Below, piece after piece: positions 50,864 to 59,974 of a stretch of 64,000 bases of DNA. The position numbers and the translations under genes are program-made. The stretch is from positions 62,001 to 126,000 of the forward strand of contig NZ_VVIQ01000004.1 in NCBI RefSeq assembly GCF_009728485.1, given 5' to 3'. The notes below the pieces were generated by a model. It saw nothing but the letters and a program-made list of their open reading frames with translations. It did no database searches and was not told where the DNA came from. The stretch is from Prevotella vespertina. Lineage in GTDB: Bacteria; Bacteroidota; Bacteroidia; Bacteroidales; Bacteroidaceae. Position 1 is the first letter of the stretch, and each line of letters opens with the position of its first letter.

Positions 50864-52549
50864 ATGAATAAAGATAAAAATAATCGTTTCGTACCGCTGT
50901 TGATGGCTGTGTCAGTAGTCATCGGAGTCCTCATTGGCACCTTTTATGCCAATCACTTCTCTGGTAACCGATTGAATATCATCAATAGTGGAAGCAATCG
51001 ATTGAATAACTTACTACACATTATTGATGATCAGTATGTCGACTCTGTCAATATCGACGAACTGGTTGAGAAGGCTATACCAGAGATCCTTTCGGAGCTC
51101 GATCCACACTCTGTTTACATCAGCGCAAAGGATGTTCAGGCTGCTACTGACGACTTGAAAGGCTCCTTCTCAGGCGTTGGTATTGAGTTTATCATACGTA
51201 ACGACACATTGAGAGTACAGAATGTTATCAAGGATGGACCTGCTGATAAGGCTGGCATTCTGGCTGGTGATAAGGTGGTAAGTATCGGTGGTAAGCCTTT
51301 CGTGGGGAAGTCTGCTACAAATGAAGAAGCCATGCGCAGGCTCAAAGGACCTAAAGACTCTAAGGTCAAGATAGGCATTTTGCGCTATGGAGATCGTCAA
51401 CCAAGAATATTCACAGTGACGCGTGGTGACATCTCAGTAAAGAGTATTTCGGCAGCTTATATGTTGAATGACTCCACTGGATATATACGTGTTAAGAACT
51501 TCGGCGAACGCACTTATGCGGAGATGCTTGCCGCTCTACAATCCTTGAATATACAAGGAGCTAGACAGTTAGTAATCGACCTTCGAGACAATGGAGGGGG
51601 CATCCTCGATGCCGCCGTACAAATGGCTAATGAGTTCCTACCGAAGAATAGACTCATTGTATATACACAAGGAAGGAAGAGCCCAAGGGTAGATTACCGT
51701 AGTGATGGGCGTGGAAGCTATCAACATATACCAATGGTTGTACTCATCAATGAGAACTCTGCATCTGCAGCAGAGATCTTTGCGGGGGCAATGCAGGACA
51801 ATGATAGGGCCTTAATAGTGGGTCGCAGATCATTTGGAAAGGGTCTTGTGCAACAGCAGATACAGTTCCCTGATGGTAGCATGATACGCCTTACAGTAGC
51901 AAGATACTACACTCCGTCAGGCAGATGCATACAGAAACCATTCAAGCCAGGCGATAACATCGACTATGAGAACGACATTCTCACACGTTACAAGAATGGG
52001 GAATTCTTCTCACAGGATAGTATCAAGCATAAAGGACCAGCCTATCACACCCATAACGGGCGCATTGTTTATGGCGGAGGAGGCATTACACCTGATATAT
52101 TCGTGCCCGAAGACACATCGAAGGTGACGTCTTATTTCAAAGAGGCGGTGCTTAGTGGACTGATGATGCAGTATTGCTTCAATTACACGGACAAGTATCG
52201 TAAGAAGTTAAGTACCTACACAGAAATGCGCCCACTGGCTGCTTATCTGTCTAAGCAGAACCTTGTCAGCGACTTTGCTAACTATGCCGACCGCAATGGG
52301 CTACACCGTCGTAACCTCATGATTATGCGTTCGCACACCCTACTGGAGGATTACCTCAACAGTAGAATCATCTATAATATCCTTGACGAGCAGGCTCTTT
52401 ACGAGTATGCTAACCTCACGGACGAAACAATAAAACGGGCTTTAAGTGTCTTCAAGATGCCTCGGAGCCTTCTTCTAAAACCTCAAAATCATGCACGGGA
52501 TACGTCTGTCTCGCACGGACGAACCCGTCCTAATCCAAGAAGACAATGA
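50864..52549 (+). CDS. S41-family C-terminal processing peptidase (CtpA-like)
   Basis: The 561-residue protein has an N-terminal membrane anchor (LLMAVSVVIGVLIGTFYANHF, residues about 12-30), a PDZ domain (about 90-180, SGVGIEFIIRNDTLRVQNVI), then the S41 protease domain. Catalytic Ser is in NENSASAAEIFAGAM and Lys in GRRSFGKGLVQQ. It acts in the periplasm on C-terminal ends of proteins. The last residues (RTRPNPRRQ) are basic and unlike the family. The stop overlaps the next gene by ATGA. Confidence 0.94.
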   Translation: MNKDKNNRFVPLLMAVSVVIGVLIGTFYANHFSGNRLNIINSGSNRLNNLLHIIDDQYVDSVNIDELVEKAIPEILSELDPHSVYISAKDVQAATDDLKGSFSGVGIEFIIRNDTLRVQNVIKDGPADKAGILAGDKVVSIGGKPFVGKSATNEEAMRRLKGPKDSKVKIGILRYGDRQPRIFTVTRGDISVKSISAAYMLNDSTGYIRVKNFGERTYAEMLAALQSLNIQGARQLVIDLRDNGGGILDAAVQMANEFLPKNRLIVYTQGRKSPRVDYRSDGRGSYQHIPMVVLINENSASAAEIFAGAMQDNDRALIVGRRSFGKGLVQQQIQFPDGSMIRLTVARYYTPSGRCIQKPFKPGDNIDYENDILTRYKNGEFFSQDSIKHKGPAYHTHNGRIVYGGGGITPDIFVPEDTSKVTSYFKEAVLSGLMMQYCFNYTDKYRKKLSTYTEMRPLAAYLSKQNLVSDFANYADRNGLHRRNLMIMRSHTLLEDYLNSRIIYNILDEQALYEYANLTDETIKRALSVFKMPRSLLLKPQNHARDTSVSHGRTRPNPRRQ

Positions 52550-53151
52550 CATACAACCTGTCTCCTAAACCCTCCTCTCCCACATGGGAGGAGGACTTTA
52601 GGGGGAAAACGAAGCCTGAGTTGCGCCGTTATGTACGACTGCTCAAACAGCAGTTCACGGCTGAAGAACTCACAGAACAGTCACACCTTATTATAAATAA
52701 GGTGCAGGCTCATCCGCAATTAAGGGTTGCTAATACCATTTTCTTATATACCTCAATGCCCGACGAAGTCAACACACACGAGCTTATTCAGCAACTCTAC
52801 GATGACGGGAAGCGCATACTACTACCCGTAGTAGTGAGTCCGACGGAGATGGAACTGCGTCTCTTTCGGGGGTGGGAAGCAATGGAATGCAGTTCATTTG
52901 GAATCATGGAGCCCACTGGTAACTATTTCGATGATTATGAAAGCATCGACTTTGCCCTTATTCCGGGCATGGCTTTCGATGCAGAATGTAATCGCCTCGG
53001 ACGTGGAAGAGGCTATTACGATCGCTTCCTACCGCTGATAAGTCGTGCTTATAAGTTCGCTGTCTGCTTCTCCTTTCAGTTCTTTGCACACATCCCAACC
53101 GATAAGACGGATATAAAAGTGGATGAAGTCATGAGAGGAGAGGCCTTTTAA
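52546..53151 (+). CDS. 5-formyltetrahydrofolate cyclo-ligase
   Basis: The 201-residue protein converts 5-formyl-THF to 5,10-methenyl-THF with ATP. Family blocks: FLYTSMPDEVNTHELIQQLY, then FGIMEPTG, then the C-terminal FDAECNRLGRGRGYYDRFL with the ATP-binding GRGRGYYDR. The conserved part starts near residue 25 (KPELRRYVRLLKQQ). The first 20 residues are encoded by an imperfect palindrome (52562-52606), so the 5' end may be repeat-derived. Its ATG overlaps the S41 stop. Confidence 0.93.
   Translation: MTYNLSPKPSSPTWEEDFRGKTKPELRRYVRLLKQQFTAEELTEQSHLIINKVQAHPQLRVANTIFLYTSMPDEVNTHELIQQLYDDGKRILLPVVVSPTEMELRLFRGWEAMECSSFGIMEPTGNYFDDYESIDFALIPGMAFDAECNRLGRGRGYYDRFLPLISRAYKFAVCFSFQFFAHIPTDKTDIKVDEVMRGEAF
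52562..52606. repeat. imperfect palindrome inside the start of the cyclo-ligase gene
   Basis: CTCCTAAACCCTCC..CTCCC, a four-base ACAT centre, then GGGAGGAGG..TTTAGGGGG: the two halves pair with bulges over about 20 bases. It resembles the intergenic palindromes of the window in base content but not in exact sequence. Confidence 0.6.
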
Positions 53152-53283
53152 GGCTTGCGAACACACTACTTTCTGATTATGAAGTAGCGACTTCCTGGAT
53201 TTAAAAGGTTATTTAACTAAAAACCAAAAGGATTTAACATCATAAGGTAACAAATGTTATCTAAGATATTCATTATCGGTAAG

Positions 53284-53291
53284 TACCTTTG
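53284..53291 (+). promoter_or_regulatory. -7 box of the DUF438 gene
   Basis: TACCTTTGCA, 32 bases before the ATG at 53323. Confidence 0.6.
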
Positions 53292-53322
53292 CAACAAACG
53301 AATATTTAATCTGTAACAGACT

Positions 53323-54879
53323 ATGGTTAATAAGATGAAAGACTATCTCCCAGAGATAGAAATGGATAAGATGAAGGCGCTTCTTGACGTTGAGGAGCGT
53401 TACGAAACAGGTAAGATAACACTCGAGGAAGCACGTGAAATCATGCGAACAAAGGTGGGGAAGATTCGCCCCTATCACATTGCTTACATGGAGCAAACGC
53501 TTAAAGATGGTGCTGAAGATGAGTGTGTACGTGTGGATATGCGCAAGGTGAATGAGCTACTGGAGGGTTTCATGGACACGAGTCGACCACAGTTACCAGC
53601 CGACCATCCGCTTACACATTATTATAAAGAGAATGATGAGATGCGCAAACTACTGCTTGCTGCAGAGGATCTAGTGCAATATCCCGTCATTAAAAACCAA
53701 TGGCTCGAATTGTACGATCAGTTCCGTCAATATCCAAAGCACTACCATCGCAAGCAAAACCAGCTCTATCCGCTATTGGAAAAGAAAGGTTTTGATCGCC
53801 CAACAACGACGATGTGGAACTTTGATGACATCGTTCGAGATGCTATCAAGAACTGTTATCAACTCTTGGAAGCTGGTGATGAGGATCAGTTCATAGCTGC
53901 TCAAAAGGAGATGATAGAGCTTGCGCGCGACCTTATGGATAAGGAGGAACGTATCCTCTATCCCACTTCCTTGGCATTAATCAGCCCTGCCGAATTTGAG
54001 GATATGAAGTCGGGTGATCAAGAGATAGGCTTTGCTTTCTTCGATGTTAAGCATGAAGAAACGCCAAAGACTGCCACAACTTCCACCGCTGATGATAGCT
54101 CTTTTGCAGCTGACTTACAGGCACTTTTAAAGAAACATGGCTATTCCGTTGGAAAAGATCAGGAGTTAGATGTAACCACGGGAAAGCTCACCTTGGAACA
54201 AATCAACCTTATTTATAAGCACTTACCAGTAGACATCTCTTTCGTAGATGAGCATGAATTGGTGAAGTTCTATTCGGACACTGACCATCGAATATTCCCT
54301 CGTTCGAAGAATGTCATTGGTCGTGAAGTATCCAACTGTCACCCTCGTAAGAGCGTACATATCGTTAAGGAGATTGTTGAGAAGTTCCGTAATGGGGAGC
54401 AGGAGAAGGCTGAATTTTGGATTAACAAGCCTGAGGTGTTCCTTTACATCGTCTATTTTGCGGTGCACGATGACGCTGGTAATTTCCGAGGTGTACTCGA
54501 AATGATGCAGGATTGCACACATATTCGTTCGCTGACAGGCTCTCAAACGCTATTAACATGGGCTAATCAGGAACCAAACTCTCCCACTGGTAACAACACA
54601 GGAAGCACCCCAACCAATCCTGAAGAAGACTCTGATTCAGCAGAAGGGACGGCAAAGAAACCTATTGCCATCACTCCCGAAACGCAGCTAAAAGACCTTT
54701 TTGCAGCTTATCCAACACTGAAAAAGGAACTTGCAGCACGTTACACACCCTTCAAAATGCTAAACTCTCCACTCGGAAAGCTCATCCTTAAGAAGGCAAC
54801 GATTGCTTCCGCTGGTGAGCGCTCGGGCTTAGGTGAGGAGAAACTCATCGCTATGATCAAGGAGATTATTGCGCAATAG
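53323..54879 (+). CDS. DUF438/hemerythrin/PAS/DUF1858 multi-domain protein
   Basis: The 518-residue protein shows the standard order: DUF438 (about residues 10-75, LDVEERYETGKITLEEAREI), a hemerythrin-like cation-binding region with HYHRKQNQLYPLLEKKGFD (about 140-160) and MDKEERILYP, a PAS-like domain (about 300-410, DTDHRIFPRSKNVIGREVSN), a Pro/Ser/Thr linker, and a C-terminal DUF1858 (about 450-518, ITPETQLKDLFAAYPTL). Such proteins are common in anaerobes and thought to sense O2, NO or redox state. The role here is inferred from domains only. An alternative start is M5 at 53335. Confidence 0.88.
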   Translation: MVNKMKDYLPEIEMDKMKALLDVEERYETGKITLEEAREIMRTKVGKIRPYHIAYMEQTLKDGAEDECVRVDMRKVNELLEGFMDTSRPQLPADHPLTHYYKENDEMRKLLLAAEDLVQYPVIKNQWLELYDQFRQYPKHYHRKQNQLYPLLEKKGFDRPTTTMWNFDDIVRDAIKNCYQLLEAGDEDQFIAAQKEMIELARDLMDKEERILYPTSLALISPAEFEDMKSGDQEIGFAFFDVKHEETPKTATTSTADDSSFAADLQALLKKHGYSVGKDQELDVTTGKLTLEQINLIYKHLPVDISFVDEHELVKFYSDTDHRIFPRSKNVIGREVSNCHPRKSVHIVKEIVEKFRNGEQEKAEFWINKPEVFLYIVYFAVHDDAGNFRGVLEMMQDCTHIRSLTGSQTLLTWANQEPNSPTGNNTGSTPTNPEEDSDSAEGTAKKPIAITPETQLKDLFAAYPTLKKELAARYTPFKMLNSPLGKLILKKATIASAGERSGLGEEKLIAMIKEIIAQ

Positions 54880-54892
54880 GAAAGGAAGAGAA

Positions 54893-55246
54893 GCCTAACT
54901 CTCAACCCTCTACAGCCTCTCCCCCAACCCCTCTCCGAATGGAGAGGGGAGTGAAAACTACTAGTAGGATGGGAGAGGATGGTTAGTGGGAATAGAGGTA
55001 ATTATATTCTAGAATTAACGAAACGCCCTTCTCGATTGGAGAAGGGCGTTTCGTCATATCAAAGAGAGCCTCTCCTTACATCAAAGAGATGCCCCCTTTG
55101 TATTAAAGATGCCTTTTACTAACTTTCTCCCGTTAGGCACTCCTCCCCTTGGGGGAGGCTGGGAGGGGTTGTTCCATTCGGAGAGGGGTTGGGGGTGAGG
55201 CTGTAGATGGACGAGAGTTAGGCTGGTTATGGTTAGACGTGAGGCC
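54893..55246 (+). repeat. composite palindromic repeat, copy R7 (full length, rearranged right end)
   Basis: Same orientation as R1: P1 (54928-54949), AT-rich arm (CTAGTAGGATGGGAGAGGATGG), P2 with a 15-bp stem CGAAACGCCCTTCTC (55019-55053), spacer. The right P1 is broken (only ATTCGGAGAGGGG remains, near 55176) by the CCTCCCC-TTG-GGGGAGG module (55142-55158) and the TTAGGCACTCC segment, exactly as in R6. It lies between two plus-strand genes, DUF438 and AspT-like. Confidence 0.9.
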
Positions 55247-55273
55247 TCTCTTTTACCTTTTCTAAGCATTAAA

Positions 55274-55305
55274 TTTGCAGGAGTAAAATATTAAGTCTAA
55301 CTTTG
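55274..55305 (+). promoter_or_regulatory. promoter of the AspT-like transporter gene
   Basis: TTTG at 55274-55277 and TAACTTTG at 55298-55305 with a 20-base spacer, 20 bases before the ATG at 55326. Full match to the Bacteroidetes consensus, and just past repeat R7. Confidence 0.8.
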
Positions 55306-55325
55306 TAGGCGATATATTAATACTT

Positions 55326-57020
55326 ATGGACTGGTTAATAAATTTATTCCAAACACAAGACTCGGTAGCACACATCGTGTTACTGTATTCTATTGTCATT
55401 GCTCTTGGTGTCTACTTAGGTAAGATTAAGATCGGAGGAATATCCCTCGGCGTCACCTTCGTACTCTTTGTTGGCATCCTCGCAGGGCACATTAACTTCA
55501 CAGGGCCACGCCCAGTGTTGAACTTTCTACAAGACTTTGGACTAATACTCTTCGTCTTTATGATTGGTCTACAGGTTGGTCCAGGTTTCTTTGAGAGCTT
55601 CGGTAAAGGCGGATTGAAGCTCAATATCCTCTCTTCAGTAGCCATTCTGCTGAACATCTTGATGATGTTTGCATGCTACTACATCTTTTTTGACACCTCA
55701 AACAGCAGTAACCTGCCTATGATGGTAGGTACACTTTATGGTGCAGTAACCAACACTCCGGGTCTTGGTGCAGCCACCGAAGCCTTGCATAGTGTGTTCA
55801 AAGACAACATGAACTTCGATATTGCCAATGGTTACGCATGCGCTTATCCATTGGGAGTAGTGGGTATCATCGGTGCAACTATCGCTGTTCGCTACATCTG
55901 CAAGGTCAATCTTCAAGAGGAGAACGACAAGTTGATGGAGGAAGAAGGGGAGAACCCGAATGCTAAACCACACATTATGTCACTCAAGGTAGCCAATGCT
56001 TACATTGCAGGACGTACACTACAAGAGATCTCAGGGTTCCTCAATCGTGACATTGTTTGTACACGTATTAATAAGAAGGGAGACATATCTGTACCTAATA
56101 GAGATACCATCCTCGAGTCGGACGATGAGGTGATTATCGTTTCAGCAGAGGGCGATGCAAAGGCTATCCAGGCTTTCATTGGTCCAGAGATTGAGGTTGA
56201 TTGGCACGAAGAAGACCAACCCAAGAAGATGGTCAGCAAGCGTATTATCGTCACCAACAGTGCTATGAATGGTAAAACATTGGCTAAGATGCACTTCAGT
56301 TCGGTGTATGGTGTGAACGTAACGCGCATTAGTCGTCAGGGAATGGATCTCTTCGCAAGTCGTAATCACCACTTTAATGTGGGCGACCGCATTATGGTTG
56401 TGGGTCCAGAAGAGAATGTTAATCGTGTTGCCGAACTAATGGGTAACTCTGAAAAACGTCTAAATACTCCTAACATCGCAACCATCTTTATCGGCATTAT
56501 CGTGGGCATCCTCTTTGGTAGCTTACCATTGACTATACCACACATGCCCGTTCCTTTGAAGCTCGGTTTGGCTGGTGGTCCATTGATTATAGCCATCCTC
56601 ATTGGTCGATTTGGCTATCGCATGCACCTCGTAACATATACTACAACCTCCGCAAACATGATGTTACGCGAGTTCGGACTAGCCTTGTTCCTTGCCTCAG
56701 TAGGCATTAAAGCGGGTGCAGGTTTCTGGGATACTGTGGTGCAGGGAGACGGTTTGAAGTATGTATATACGGGTTTCCTCATCACGATAGTTCCTATTCT
56801 CATCGTTGGAACTATCGCTCGCATGAAGTATAAATTCAACTATTTTACTATCATGGGAATGCTTGCTGGAACCTATACCGACCCACCAGCACTGGCTTAC
56901 GCCAACTCTATTTGTAATGGTGAAGCCCCTGCCATAGGTTACTCAACGGTATATCCTTTAAGCATGTTCTTGCGTATCTTCACCGCACAAATCATCGTCC
57001 TGTTCTTCTGCGGGATGTAG
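55326..57020 (+). CDS. AspT/YidE/YbjL-type putative transporter
   Basis: The 564-residue protein has two membrane halves of about five helices each (residues 1-185 and 395-564) joined by two RCK_C/TrkA_C domains (about 205-290 and 295-375: [34 protein letters not shown]). This is the AspT/YidE duplication family (TIGR01625). Bacterial members exchange anions such as aspartate/alanine; the substrate here is not known. Confidence 0.88.
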   Translation: MDWLINLFQTQDSVAHIVLLYSIVIALGVYLGKIKIGGISLGVTFVLFVGILAGHINFTGPRPVLNFLQDFGLILFVFMIGLQVGPGFFESFGKGGLKLNILSSVAILLNILMMFACYYIFFDTSNSSNLPMMVGTLYGAVTNTPGLGAATEALHSVFKDNMNFDIANGYACAYPLGVVGIIGATIAVRYICKVNLQEENDKLMEEEGENPNAKPHIMSLKVANAYIAGRTLQEISGFLNRDIVCTRINKKGDISVPNRDTILESDDEVIIVSAEGDAKAIQAFIGPEIEVDWHEEDQPKKMVSKRIIVTNSAMNGKTLAKMHFSSVYGVNVTRISRQGMDLFASRNHHFNVGDRIMVVGPEENVNRVAELMGNSEKRLNTPNIATIFIGIIVGILFGSLPLTIPHMPVPLKLGLAGGPLIIAILIGRFGYRMHLVTYTTTSANMMLREFGLALFLASVGIKAGAGFWDTVVQGDGLKYVYTGFLITIVPILIVGTIARMKYKFNYFTIMGMLAGTYTDPPALAYANSICNGEAPAIGYSTVYPLSMFLRIFTAQIIVLFFCGM

Positions 57021-57023
57021 TAA

Positions 57024-57325
57024 AAGCCTCTCCCAACCCTATTCGTAGGGAAAGAAGAAGCCTCACCCCCGTCCCCTCTCCGAATGGAGAGGGGCGTGAA
57101 TACTGTTGATTGCAAATAAAGGGGGCGTCTCTTTGATGTGAAGAGAGGCTCTTTTCGACATAAGGAAACGCCCTTCTCTAATGGAGAAGGGCGTTTCGTT
57201 AATTTTAGAATATTACTACCTTTATTCCTGTTTAGCATTACTTTGCAAGCTAATAGTAGTAATCACGCCCCTCTCCATTCGGAGAGGGGACGGGGGTGAG
57301 GCTGTAGATGGTTGGGGTGAGGCTT
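57024..57325 (-). repeat. composite palindromic repeat, copy R8 (full length)
   Basis: It starts three bases after the AspT-like stop and ends nine bases before the tilS stop. Modules in reverse orientation: CCCTATTCGTAGGG (57037-57050), P1 (57073-57094), spacer with GATTGCAAATAAAGG, P2 (57165-57197), AT-rich arm with GCATTACTTTGCAAGC, second P1 (57268-57289), GGGTGAGGC. Subtype of R5, same extra small palindrome at the same end. Confidence 0.9.
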
Positions 57326-57334
57326 TTAGTTAAA

Positions 57335-58720
57335 TCAAAGAAGAGCCTCCACACGCAAACACTTGGTGGTTTCTTCGGTGAGACGGAAGTGGTGGTTAAT
57401 ACGCTGACCGACAACCCATAAGATTGTCCCCGTAGCATCTTGCAAGACAAGCTGGGTGCGTTTCTCAAAGCGGTTACGCTTCCGATTGGTTAAAAAGTCG
57501 CTTACTAATTGCGTTCCCTGCATACCCAATGGGGTGAAACGATCGCCTACCTCTGTTCGACGAAGGGTCAAAGGGAAACGGATGGAGGTTGCATCTAAGT
57601 CGATGATATTCGCATCCTTCGAGAAAGAAAGGGGTGTTTGTGGGTTGCGAAAAGACGTCGTTAGTCGGATAGAAGTATGTTCATCATAGATATAACGCCC
57701 CGTTTCAGGAATGACGAGTGGGCGTGGAACATCGTGTTCAAGCGGTAGAACGAGTAGAGAATGACGATCGTGAGTAAGCTCATAAGCCGCTGACTCCCAT
57801 AGTTGCCCTGTCTTTTCGTTTGCAAGTTCGGCGACTTCTGTAATCTGCGAAGTAGTAAATCCGAGTGGTTTCAACACATAAAAAAGAAGGTAAGAAGGCG
57901 CAGGGAATTGCCGAACAACCTGTAAATCAAGAGCAAAAGGAACATTCTCTTCAGAAATGAAAGAACGTTTGAAAGATATTTCCTGACCATTCCTAAGAGG
58001 CTTAACAGCCGATTGTAACGCCTGTAATAAAGATGCCTCTACAATCTTATCTACATCCATTAAGTGCCGAGCCGTTGTAAGAATAGCATCGTTAACAGAC
58101 GGGTTGATGGCTGCTAACTGGGGTAAAATATTCAATCGGAGTTTGTTTCTTACAACGTCATCAACGAGGTTTGTACTATCAGTAACATACGAGATAGCTT
58201 GCTGATGGAGGTATTCTTCTATCTCCTTACGGCTCACGCAGAGCAGAGGACGCACAATATCGCCCTTCTTCGGACGGATTCCAAGCATACCACTAAGCCC
58301 CGTTCCACGCACAAGATTGATGAGTATCGTCTCGACCGAATCCTCTTGATGATGCCCAACACATATCGCATCAGCCCCAAGAGCCTCTTTCAACTGAAAG
58401 AAGTAACGATAACGCAGTTCACGTGCAGCCATCTCTATACTCACTTTATGCACCTCGGCATAGGTCAAAGTATCAAAGTGAGCAATATGAAGAGGTATGT
58501 TTAATTGTTTACACAGGCTCTGGCAATACTCCTCATCACGATTGCTTTCATCGCCACGGAGGTGGAAATTGCAATGAACAGCGTCTGTCTCATAACCTAA
58601 CTGGCGCATTGTCAACAGCAGGGCGACGCTATCAGCACCGCCCGAAAGGGCTACAAGGCAATGAGCCTTAGGCTTTAAGAGCTGTTCCGAGGCTATGTAA
58701 CGCCTGATCTTATTCAACAT
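57335..58720 (-). CDS. tilS: tRNA(Ile)-lysidine synthetase
   Basis: The 461-residue protein has the PP-loop SGGADS (residues 26-31) of TilS, the NFHLRGDESNRDEEYC block, GHHQEDSVETILINLVRG and DSTN. The C-terminal TilS substrate-binding domain ends near FEKRTQLVLQDATGTILWVV. It modifies cytidine 34 of tRNA-Ile(CAU) to lysidine and is essential for decoding AUA. It overlaps the upstream methyltransferase gene by 11 bases. Confidence 0.95.
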   Translation of the reverse strand: MLNKIRRYIASEQLLKPKAHCLVALSGGADSVALLLTMRQLGYETDAVHCNFHLRGDESNRDEEYCQSLCKQLNIPLHIAHFDTLTYAEVHKVSIEMAARELRYRYFFQLKEALGADAICVGHHQEDSVETILINLVRGTGLSGMLGIRPKKGDIVRPLLCVSRKEIEEYLHQQAISYVTDSTNLVDDVVRNKLRLNILPQLAAINPSVNDAILTTARHLMDVDKIVEASLLQALQSAVKPLRNGQEISFKRSFISEENVPFALDLQVVRQFPAPSYLLFYVLKPLGFTTSQITEVAELANEKTGQLWESAAYELTHDRHSLLVLPLEHDVPRPLVIPETGRYIYDEHTSIRLTTSFRNPQTPLSFSKDANIIDLDATSIRFPLTLRRTEVGDRFTPLGMQGTQLVSDFLTNRKRNRFEKRTQLVLQDATGTILWVVGQRINHHFRLTEETTKCLRVEALL

Positions 58721-59912
58721 ATAGCACCAAGCCCTTCAAGTATTCGCCTTCAGGATGATATATATTGATAGGGTGATCGGCTGGTTGATGGAGCTGATGG
58801 AGTATCCGCACCTTTCGACCCGCTTGTGCGGCAGCTGTGAAAACAGCCTGTCTAAAGTTGTCTTTAGTCACTACTTGAGAGCAACTAAACGTAAAGAGAA
58901 TACCGCCAGAGCGTATCTTTTCAAAGCCTTTCACATTAAGACGTGTATAGCCACGAAGCCCGTTCTTCAATGCTTGTCGGTGTTTGGCAAAGGCTGGGGG
59001 GTCGAGTATAATAAGGTCATACTTGCCCTCGTTGTCATCAAGATACTTAAAGGCATCCTCGCAGAAAGCCGCATGTCTCGTGTCTTCGGGGAAGTTTAGA
59101 GCAACGTTCTTATTGGTTAGTTCGATGGCTTTCGCCGAACTATCGACAGAATGAACACACTTAGCTCCACCGCGCATAGCGTACACTGAGAATCCACCTG
59201 TGTAACAGAACATATTGAGAACACTGCGTCCTTGGGCATAGTATTCCAATAAACTGCGGTTCTCCCGTTGGTCAATAAAGAAGCCAGTCTTCTGTCCTTT
59301 CAACCAATCAATATGGAACTTTAAACCATTCTCTATCGCTATGTTGTTATCCGTCTGACCATAGATAAACCCATTCTCCTGCCCTAGTTCGGCTTTAAAA
59401 GGTAAGGTGGTCTCACTCTTGTAATAGATACTATCGAGTTGATTTCCCATCACTTTCACCAGTGCGCGAGCAATGACTTCACGACAGACGTGCATCCCGA
59501 CGGAATGAGCCTGCATAACAGCTGTTGTGCCATATATGTCTATTACAAGTCCTGGAAGGTTGTCGCCCTCACCATGAGCGAGGCGGTATGTGGTATTGGG
59601 ATAGCCCTCCTTGCCTTCACCCGACTGACGAATTACCCCGATGGCATTGCGTACCTGCAAGGCAGCTGAGAGCCTACTCTCCCAGAACTCATCGTCAATC
59701 TTGACATCATGAAATGATAAAACTCGTACGGCAATAGAGCCTATTTGGAAGTGACCAACAGCTATGAAGCGGTTGTCGTGGGTCATTACTCTGACAATAT
59801 CACCCTCTTCCAATCCTTCATCAATACGATTAATTGCACCTGAGAATATCCATGGATGGAAACGAAGTAAACTCTCTTCTTTTCCTCTATTTAAGTATAC
59901 TTGCTTATACAT
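58710..59912 (-). CDS. RlmI-like class I SAM-dependent methyltransferase
   Basis: The 400-residue protein has an N-terminal PUA domain (HPWIFSGAINRIDEGLEEGD) and a Rossmann methyltransferase domain: NMFCYTGGFSVYAMRGGA is the SAM-binding motif I, VDSSAKAIE the acidic motif II, LIILDPPAFAK motif IV, and FTFSCSQ a catalytic cysteine block. RlmI makes m5C in 23S rRNA; the exact target here is assumed from the family. The gene overlaps tilS by 11 bases. Confidence 0.9.
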   Translation of the reverse strand: MYKQVYLNRGKEESLLRFHPWIFSGAINRIDEGLEEGDIVRVMTHDNRFIAVGHFQIGSIAVRVLSFHDVKIDDEFWESRLSAALQVRNAIGVIRQSGEGKEGYPNTTYRLAHGEGDNLPGLVIDIYGTTAVMQAHSVGMHVCREVIARALVKVMGNQLDSIYYKSETTLPFKAELGQENGFIYGQTDNNIAIENGLKFHIDWLKGQKTGFFIDQRENRSLLEYYAQGRSVLNMFCYTGGFSVYAMRGGAKCVHSVDSSAKAIELTNKNVALNFPEDTRHAAFCEDAFKYLDDNEGKYDLIILDPPAFAKHRQALKNGLRGYTRLNVKGFEKIRSGGILFTFSCSQVVTKDNFRQAVFTAAAQAGRKVRILHQLHQPADHPINIYHPEGEYLKGLVLYVE

Positions 59913-59974
59913 AAAGTGTTTTTTCGTTTATTATTCCTTTCATCTTGTTATTAACAAAAGGCTCACACGGGGGC

